From Bacteroidales bacterium (GTDB taxonomy: Bacteria > Bacteroidota > Bacteroidia > Bacteroidales > VadinHA17): a stretch of 64,000 nucleotides of DNA. The stretch lies in NCBI GenBank assembly GCA_016715075.1, contig JADKBK010000020.1, forward strand, positions 1 through 64,000, written 5' to 3'. Below, piece by piece: positions 60,001 to 64,000 of this stretch (the first letter of the stretch is position 1; every line of letters starts with the position of its first letter). The translations under genes and the position numbers were made by a program. The notes under the pieces are model-generated. The model saw only the letters and a program-made list of their open reading frames with translations. It was not told where the DNA came from and made no database searches.

Positions 60001-61425
60001 CGCCTGGGTAATGACCATAGTGGTCGAAGCAATACCGCTGGCATTTGTTATTGCTGTAGCAGTCTGACTTCCGATTACGAAAGTTACTGTCCTGCCAACG
60101 AGTCCGGCACTGGTATTATTATCAACCAGAGTCGCAGATAGAGTCGCTGCGTCAGAGTAAGCCTTGGTGGCTTCACCTGTGTATGTAATTGTTGTAGCGC
60201 GTGACAATACCGTGACTGCAGTAGTGCAGGTGGAGATGTTTCCATGTATATCCGTTGCAGTCCAGCTGAATGTATTTATTCCGATATTCAACTGAACACC
60301 TGCCAATGTAGATCCAGACCCTGTGGTAGCCCCGGTGAGGACATAATTCAGAGACGCGATACCACAACCATCTGTAGCGGTTGCATCAAATTCAGTCGCA
60401 ACGATTGTATAGGTTGTCTGATTAATGTCAACAAATCTTGAATCGGAAGGCTGGCATGTAATGACCGGATTTTCATTATCAGCAATAGTAACATTAAAGC
60501 TGCATGTTGCTGTATTGGTACTGATCAGGTCATTTACAAGATAGGTAACAGTAGAGACACCCTGATTAAATGTATAAGTTCCGATTTGTCCGCTGCCTGC
60601 ACCTGTTGTAGCACCCGAAATAGTCCAGGATAATATAGCTGTCGGCCAGTTTGTATTGTATACCTGGGAAGGTATAGCAACTGATGCAGTACAAACACCC
60701 AGATCAGTATTTTGAAGGATATCTGCCGGGCAGATTATTGTCGGAATATCATCGTTTGTAATTGATCCTGTTGCAGTTGCCTGTGAAATTGTGACAAGAC
60801 CACCAGTGATTCCGCTCAACGTTGCAGTAAATGTTTCTGTAGGTTCTACAAGCAGATCATTATTGATGGTTACACTGAAAGTTTGTGTTGAGCCATTCAG
60901 TGAGCCTGCCGGGAACGTTAGAGTTCCGCTGGCCAATGTATAATCTGTACCTGCAATAGCACTATTATCACTTGTCAGATAGTCGACATTGAATGAATTC
61001 TGAACATTTCCAGTAAGTGTAACAGTAAAGGTGGCAATACCTCCTGCAACATTTTCAGCGACAGTAACATCTGCTATTGCAATACTGGCTGCATCGTTGT
61101 CAGTAATTGTTCCTACCCCGAGAGGATCTGTAATTGTTGCGATTCCCGTGCTTACAATATTGCTAAGGGTCACATTGAAGGTCTCGGTATTCTCCGTAAA
61201 GATATCATCCGAGATCGGAACAGAGAAAGTCTGTATTGCGCCATTCGCCGATCCGGCTGCAAAGGTCACCGTACCTGTGGTAAGTGTATAGTCACTGCCT
61301 GTAAGTGCTGTGACATCGCTGGTCGTATAATCGACAGTAAGTGCATCCTGTACAGCACCTGTAAGGGTTACTGTGAACACTGCATTGCCTGCCGCCTCAT
61401 CAACAGTGACATCATCTACGGCCAC
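57082..61425 (-). CDS. Giant Calx-beta/MBG adhesin, C-terminal part with T9SS type A signal
   Basis: This 1447-codon frame holds, in order: two Calx-beta domains, two HYR/Ig-like domains (60.2-60.75 kb; CPADILQNTDLGVCTASVAI and NPVITCQPSDSRFVD), a bacterial Ig-like domain (YTGEATKAYSDAATLSATLV), eleven MBG repeats of about 78 residues and a C-terminal T9SS type A sorting domain (AYPNPFTDHLTLEFDLNYDA ... IYKLVINGHEMFAGKAIKKK). It is not a gene on its own: the frame enters from 61416-62747 by a one-base deletion near 61430. The whole protein exceeds 2300 residues and would be a surface adhesin or filament. Calx-beta domains usually bind calcium; the acidic N-T-D-N-D-A turns fit that. Confidence 0.9.
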   Translation of the reverse strand: MAVDDVTVDEAAGNAVFTVTLTGAVQDALTVDYTTSDVTALTGSDYTLTTGTVTFAAGSANGAIQTFSVPISDDIFTENTETFNVTLSNIVSTGIATITDPLGVGTITDNDAASIAIADVTVAENVAGGIATFTVTLTGNVQNSFNVDYLTSDNSAIAGTDYTLASGTLTFPAGSLNGSTQTFSVTINNDLLVEPTETFTATLSGITGGLVTISQATATGSITNDDIPTIICPADILQNTDLGVCTASVAIPSQVYNTNWPTAILSWTISGATTGAGSGQIGTYTFNQGVSTVTYLVNDLISTNTATCSFNVTIADNENPVITCQPSDSRFVDINQTTYTIVATEFDATATDGCGIASLNYVLTGATTGSGSTLAGVQLNIGINTFSWTATDIHGNISTCTTAVTVLSRATTITYTGEATKAYSDAATLSATLVDNNTSAGLVGRTVTFVIGSQTATAITNASGIASTTMVITQAPGSYTVQTSFAGDGTYIASNDSDPFIITAKAVTVTATAGQSKPFGSLDPVLTYTVVPALYGTDTFSGALTRVAGENIGSYAIQQGSLANSNYTITFVPDNFTITAMTITVTADAGQTKVYGTADPAGYTFTSAPAVGTILPNGSAVAFTGALTRAAGENVGAHAIQQGTLSNSNYNITFVSNSFIITSRPITITADAKTKVYGTADPALTYQLTSGTLAFTDAFSGTLTRVAGENVGTYAINQGSVTVNANYTITYIGANLTITSRLITITADPQTKIYGTADPVLTYQITSGSLAGNGDAFSGALTRDPGQNIGTYAIRQGTLALNANYTLTYIGANLTITTRAITVTANARTKVYGTTDPALTYTITTGSLAFTDAFTGALTRDAGENVGTYPIRQGTLALNANYALTYVGANLTISLRPVTITADARTKVYGNADPVLTYQITSGSIAGNGDAFIGALTRVPGENVGTYAITQGTLTLGSNYDLTYIGADLTITTRSITITADDATRIYGNPDNLTYRITAGTLVGTDAFTGSLSHSGGEDVGTYGITLGSLTLGNNYTLNFIGATLTITQRPVAVRANALNKVYGDVDPVLTYTITTGSLVFNDTFTGTLVREPGEDVGVYTISQNDLALNSNYILTFTGAVFTIAQRPITVTADPKTKIYGESDPELTYQITSGNLAGNGDAFIGSLTRDAGENVGVYAITQGTLALSSNYNLTYVGSNLSIIRSSLAITVAADPQTKVYGETDPELTYEIISGTLVGSDTFTGELTREPGENVGTYAILQGTLTLGGNYTLEFSPAVFTITPKAITVTADAKSKVYGEADPDLTYEITSGELVANGDAFVGALSREPGEEIGIYQIIQGTLSLGANYDLTFEGAELEITKGFEMTAYPNPFTDHLTLEFDLNYDAEVSLEIFNIVGVRIATVFTGHLTADHYLFNYEPDHISDGMIIYKLVINGHEMFAGKAIKKK
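57342..59920 (-). repeat. Eleven MBG repeats (about 234 bp each)
   Basis: Each unit reads as ITVTADAKTKVYGTADPALT, YQITSGTLAGTDAFTGALTR, xAGENVGTYAIxQGTLALN, ANYTLTYIGANLTITxR. Units differ enough in DNA to be distinguished; VYG, ENVGTY and NYxLTF are invariant. MBG domains form long stiff stalks on bacterial surfaces. Confidence 0.9.
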
Positions 61426-62747
61426 ACTGAAACATCATTGTCTGTAATAGTTCCTACTCCAAGAGCATCGCTTATTGTTGCCGTACCTGTACTCAATACA
61501 TTAGACAGATTGACATCGAAGCTCTCTGTCGGCTCGGTTACAAGGTTCTCAAGTATCGGAACAGTAATTGTTTGTGTTGCGCCATTTGCTGAACCTGCTG
61601 CAAAGGTCACCGTACCTGTGGTAAGTGTATAGTCACTGCCTGTAAGTGCTGTGACATCACTGGTTGTATAATCGACAGTAAGTGCATCCTGTACAGCTCC
61701 TGTAAGGGTTACTGTGAACACTGCATTGCCTGCTGCCTCATCAACAGTGACATCATCTACGGCCACACTCGAAGCATCATTGTCTGTAATAGTTCCTACT
61801 CCAAGAGGATCGCTTATTGTTGCCGTACCTGTACTCAATACATTAGACAGATTGACATCGAAGCTCTCTGTCGGCTCGGTTACAAGGTTCTCAAGTATCG
61901 GAACAGTAATTGTTTGTGTTGCGCCATTTGCTGAACCTGCTGCAAAGGTCACCGTACCTGTGGTAAGTGTATAGTCACTGCCTGTAAGTGCTGTGACATC
62001 ACTGGTTGTATAATCGACAGTAAGTGCATCCTGTACAGCGCCTGTAAGGGTCACTGTGAACACTGCATTGCCTGCTGCCTCATCAACAGTGACATCATCT
62101 ACGGCCACACTCGAAGCATCATCATCAGTGATTGTACCTACCCCAAGAGCATCGCTTATTGTTGCTGTTCCTGTACTCAGGATATTGCTCAGGGTAACAT
62201 CAAAGGTCTCCGTCGGCTCGTTGATCAGGTCTTCAAGTATCGGAACAGTGATGGTCTGTGTTGCACCATCTGCTGATCCGGCTGCGAATGTCACCGTACC
62301 TGTGGTAAGTGTATAGTCACTGCCTGTAAGTGCTGTGACATCGCTGGTTGTATAATCGACAGTAAGTGCATCCTGTACAGCGCCTGTAAGGGTTACTGTG
62401 AACACTGCATTGCCTGCCGCCTCATCAACAGTCACATCATCTATGGCAACACTCGAAACATCATCATCAGTGATAGTACCTACTCCAAGAGCATCGCTTA
62501 TTGTTGCTGTTCCTGTACTCAGGACATTGCTCAGGGTAACATCAAAGGTCTCTGTCGGCTCGTTGATCACGTTCTGAAGTATCGGAACAGTGATGGTCTG
62601 TGTTGCACCATCTGCTGAACCGGCTGCGAATGTCACCGTACCTGTGGTAAGTGTATAGTCACTGCCTGTAAGTGCTGTGACATCACTGGTTGTATAATCG
62701 ACAGTAAGTGCATCCTGTACAGCGCCTGTAAGGGTCACTGTGAACAC
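61416..62747 (-). CDS. Giant adhesin, middle fragment (four Calx-beta repeats)
   Basis: Four Calx-beta domains of exactly 114 residues (342 bp), nearly the same in sequence: SSVAVDDVTVDEAAGNAVFT, VTLTGAVQDALTVDYTTSDV, TALTGSDYTLTTGTVTFAAG, ending GTITDNDA. The frame ends in DNDVSVWP-stop where the repeat expects DNDASSVAVDD, so a base is missing near 61430. At the other end it joins 62683-63024 through a short scrambled stretch at about 62748-62785. Confidence 0.8.
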   Translation of the reverse strand: MFTVTLTGAVQDALTVDYTTSDVTALTGSDYTLTTGTVTFAAGSADGATQTITVPILQNVINEPTETFDVTLSNVLSTGTATISDALGVGTITDDDVSSVAIDDVTVDEAAGNAVFTVTLTGAVQDALTVDYTTSDVTALTGSDYTLTTGTVTFAAGSADGATQTITVPILEDLINEPTETFDVTLSNILSTGTATISDALGVGTITDDDASSVAVDDVTVDEAAGNAVFTVTLTGAVQDALTVDYTTSDVTALTGSDYTLTTGTVTFAAGSANGATQTITVPILENLVTEPTESFDVNLSNVLSTGTATISDPLGVGTITDNDASSVAVDDVTVDEAAGNAVFTVTLTGAVQDALTVDYTTSDVTALTGSDYTLTTGTVTFAAGSANGATQTITVPILENLVTEPTESFDVNLSNVLSTGTATISDALGVGTITDNDVSVWP

Positions 62748-63024
62748 CTACTGCTGCCGCTCTGATCATCAACAGCACATCATCTATGGCTACACTCGAT
62801 GCATCATTATGGTTTATTGTTCCTACACCGAGACCATCGGTTATTGTTGCTGTTCCTGTACTCAATACATTAGTCAGGTTGACATCGAAGGTCTCTGTTG
62901 GTTCGGTAACTGCGTCATCTGTAACAGGTATGCTTATTGTCTGTGTCGCTCCACTTGCTGATCCTGCCGGGAAGGTTACTGCTGCCGACCGGAATGGTAG
63001 TGCCTGTATAGTCACTGCCTGCAA
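62683..63024 (-). CDS. Giant adhesin, fragment of one diverged Calx-beta repeat
   Basis: Only AAVTFPAGSASGATQTISIP ... TITDGLGVGTINHNDASSVA is genuine; it belongs to one Calx-beta unit. After DDV the reading becomes LLMIRAAAVGVHSDPYRRCT, an out-of-frame version of TVDEAAGNAVFTVTLTG with several small indels. The upstream junction near 63000 also shifts frame. Consensus quality here appears poor. Confidence 0.6.
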   Translation of the reverse strand: MQAVTIQALPFRSAAVTFPAGSASGATQTISIPVTDDAVTEPTETFDVNLTNVLSTGTATITDGLGVGTINHNDASSVAIDDVLLMIRAAAVGVHSDPYRRCTGCTYCRLYNQ

Positions 63025-63087
63025 GGGCTGTTACATCACTTGTTGTATAATCAACAGTCAACGCATCCTGTATGGCCCCTGTCAGTG

Positions 63088-64000
63088 TTACTGTAAAGAC
63101 CGCATTGCCTGCCGCCCATCAACTGTGACATCATTGACAGCGACACTCGATGCATCATTGTCTGTAATGGTTCCTACTCCCAGAGCATCGGTTATTGTTG
63201 CTGTTCCTGTGTTAAGTACATTGCTCAGGGTCACATCAAAGCTCTCCGTTGCTTCGGTAATCAGGTCTTCAAGTATCGGAACAGTAATGGTCTGTGTTGC
63301 GCCATCTGCCGATCCGGCTGCAAAGGTCACCGTACCTGTGGTAAGTGTATAGTCACTACCTGTAAGTGCTGTGACATCACCAGTTGTATAATCGACAGTA
63401 AGTGCATCCTGTACAGCACCTGTAAGGGTCACTGTGAACACTGCATTGCCTGCAGCCTCATCAACAGTAACATCATTAACTGCGACACTTGATACATCGT
63501 CATCCGTAATGGTACCAACGCCAAGAGCATCAGTTATCGTGGCTGTTCCTGTACTCAGAACATTGCTTAGAGTTACATCGAAGGTCTCCGTCGGTTCGTT
63601 GATCAGGTTCTGAAGTATCGGAACAGTTATGCTCAGTGTTGCACCGTCGGCCGATCCGCCTGCGAAGGTTAAGGTATTTGCCGCAGTGGTATAATCGTTG
63701 CCAGCAAGTGCTGTTACATCGCTTGTTGTATAATCAACTGTAAGTGCATCCTGGATAGCGCCTGTAAGTGTTACTGTAAAGACCGCATTACCTGCTGCCT
63801 CATCAACTGTAACATCATTGACTGCGACACTTGATACATCATTGTCGGTAATAGTTCCTACTCCAAGAGCATCGCTTATTGTTGCTGTTCCTGTACTCAA
63901 TACATTAGCCAGGTTGACATCAAAGGTCTCTGTTGGTTCGGTAACTGCGTCATCTGTAACAGGTATGCTTATTGTCTGTGTCGCTCCGCTTGCTGATCCT
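63088..64000 (-). CDS. Giant adhesin, N-proximal fragment, runs off the right edge
   Basis: Two full Calx-beta repeats and parts of two more, in a frame open to the window end. It enters from the right with GSASGATQTISIPVTDDAVT and loses frame at VTVDGRQAMRSLQ-stop, where the repeat expects VTVDEAAGNAVF: a single base is missing in GATGAGGCGGCAGG near 63117. Signal peptide and gene start lie outside the window. Confidence 0.8.
   Translation of the reverse strand, partial: GSASGATQTISIPVTDDAVTEPTETFDVNLANVLSTGTATISDALGVGTITDNDVSSVAVNDVTVDEAAGNAVFTVTLTGAIQDALTVDYTTSDVTALAGNDYTTAANTLTFAGGSADGATLSITVPILQNLINEPTETFDVTLSNVLSTGTATITDALGVGTITDDDVSSVAVNDVTVDEAAGNAVFTVTLTGAVQDALTVDYTTGDVTALTGSDYTLTTGTVTFAAGSADGATQTITVPILEDLITEATESFDVTLSNVLNTGTATITDALGVGTITDNDASSVAVNDVTVDGRQAMRSLQ

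Larger units (their letters stand above)
60750..64000 (-). repeat. Calx-beta repeat array (342-bp period)
   Basis: About nine and a half units of the Calx-beta domain; those between 61.1 and 63.6 kb share long runs of identical DNA at a 342-bp spacing, for example GCCACACTCGAAGCATCAT. Frameshifts cluster inside the array and none in the diverged MBG part, as expected from read misplacement or slippage in near-perfect repeats. Confidence 0.85.

Noticed and set aside
61080..63990. CRISPR-like periodicity
   Set aside because: The period is 342 bp and fully explained by coding Calx-beta domains; there are no short repeats with unique spacers anywhere in the window.

Overview
The window looks like a chromosome segment of a Bacteroidota bacterium, probably close to the Bacteroidales/Marinilabiliales. 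The evidence is: promoter elements of the TTTG / TAnnTTTG type; secreted proteins with type IX secretion (T9SS) type A and CHU_C-type ends; a FISUMP lipoprotein; a TonB of the RNRDYGAYQLRKKY type; SusE-less glycan enzymes (GH29, GH2); many lipoproteins and Tat-signal oxidoreductases. Base composition is even and moderately AT-rich, and there is no phage or integrative-element backbone.

Layout. 1-5.3 kb: the 5'-truncated-by-window end of an FtsX/MacB permease, a MalT-like LuxR regulator and a six-helix membrane protein that may be its target. 5.4-8.2 kb: a single 938-residue protein joining TIR, membrane anchor, PEGA, FGE-sulfatase and alpha/beta-hydrolase parts, the most unusual gene here. 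8.7-13.4 kb: rhodanese, a frameshifted saccharopine dehydrogenase, a YycJ-like MBL hydrolase and a GH29 fucosidase. 13.4-22.8 kb: a phosphorelay cluster (giant multi-PAS hybrid kinase split by one in-frame stop, REC-histidine kinase, REC-SpoIIE phosphatase) with a lone divergent receiver. 23-33.1 kb: an outer membrane barrel, a lipocalin, and a run of seven same-strand genes (NHS/MFS transporter, Gfo/Idh/MocA, TIM barrel, lactonase, glpD, glpK, glpF). 33.3-39.8 kb: a NapC-type tetraheme cytochrome fused to an FGE-sulfatase domain, class I fumarase (frameshifted) and a GH2 beta-galactosidase. 39.8-41.0 kb: an IS200-like (RAYT) transposase set in REP-type palindromes and a perfect 187-bp tandem duplication. 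41.2-50.4 kb: lamin-tail secreted protein, asd, hflX, lipoprotein, tonB, tRNA-Ala(GGC), metallophosphoesterase. 50.8-64 kb: cell-surface block with a FISUMP lipoprotein, a three-gene T9SS-type cluster, a small lipoprotein and a giant Calx-beta/MBG adhesin running off the right edge.

A recurring theme is gene interruption: single-base indels, mostly in homopolymers, break the saccharopine dehydrogenase, MFS transporter, fumarase, a secreted protein (54.7 kb), a lipoprotein signal peptide (56.8 kb) and the giant adhesin at four or more places, while in-frame stops split the big kinase (TAA) and glycerol kinase (TGG to TAG). The density suggests sequencing or assembly error in much of this, so these genes may be intact in the organism. 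A second theme is the number of unrelated intergenic repeat families (GCAAAG-type, CACAAAGGACAC-type, ACTTACACAGAGA-type, GCTTCGCT-type palindrome, GTCCGAAGTC-type palindrome, a 9-bp tandem array), none of which is explained by a gene.
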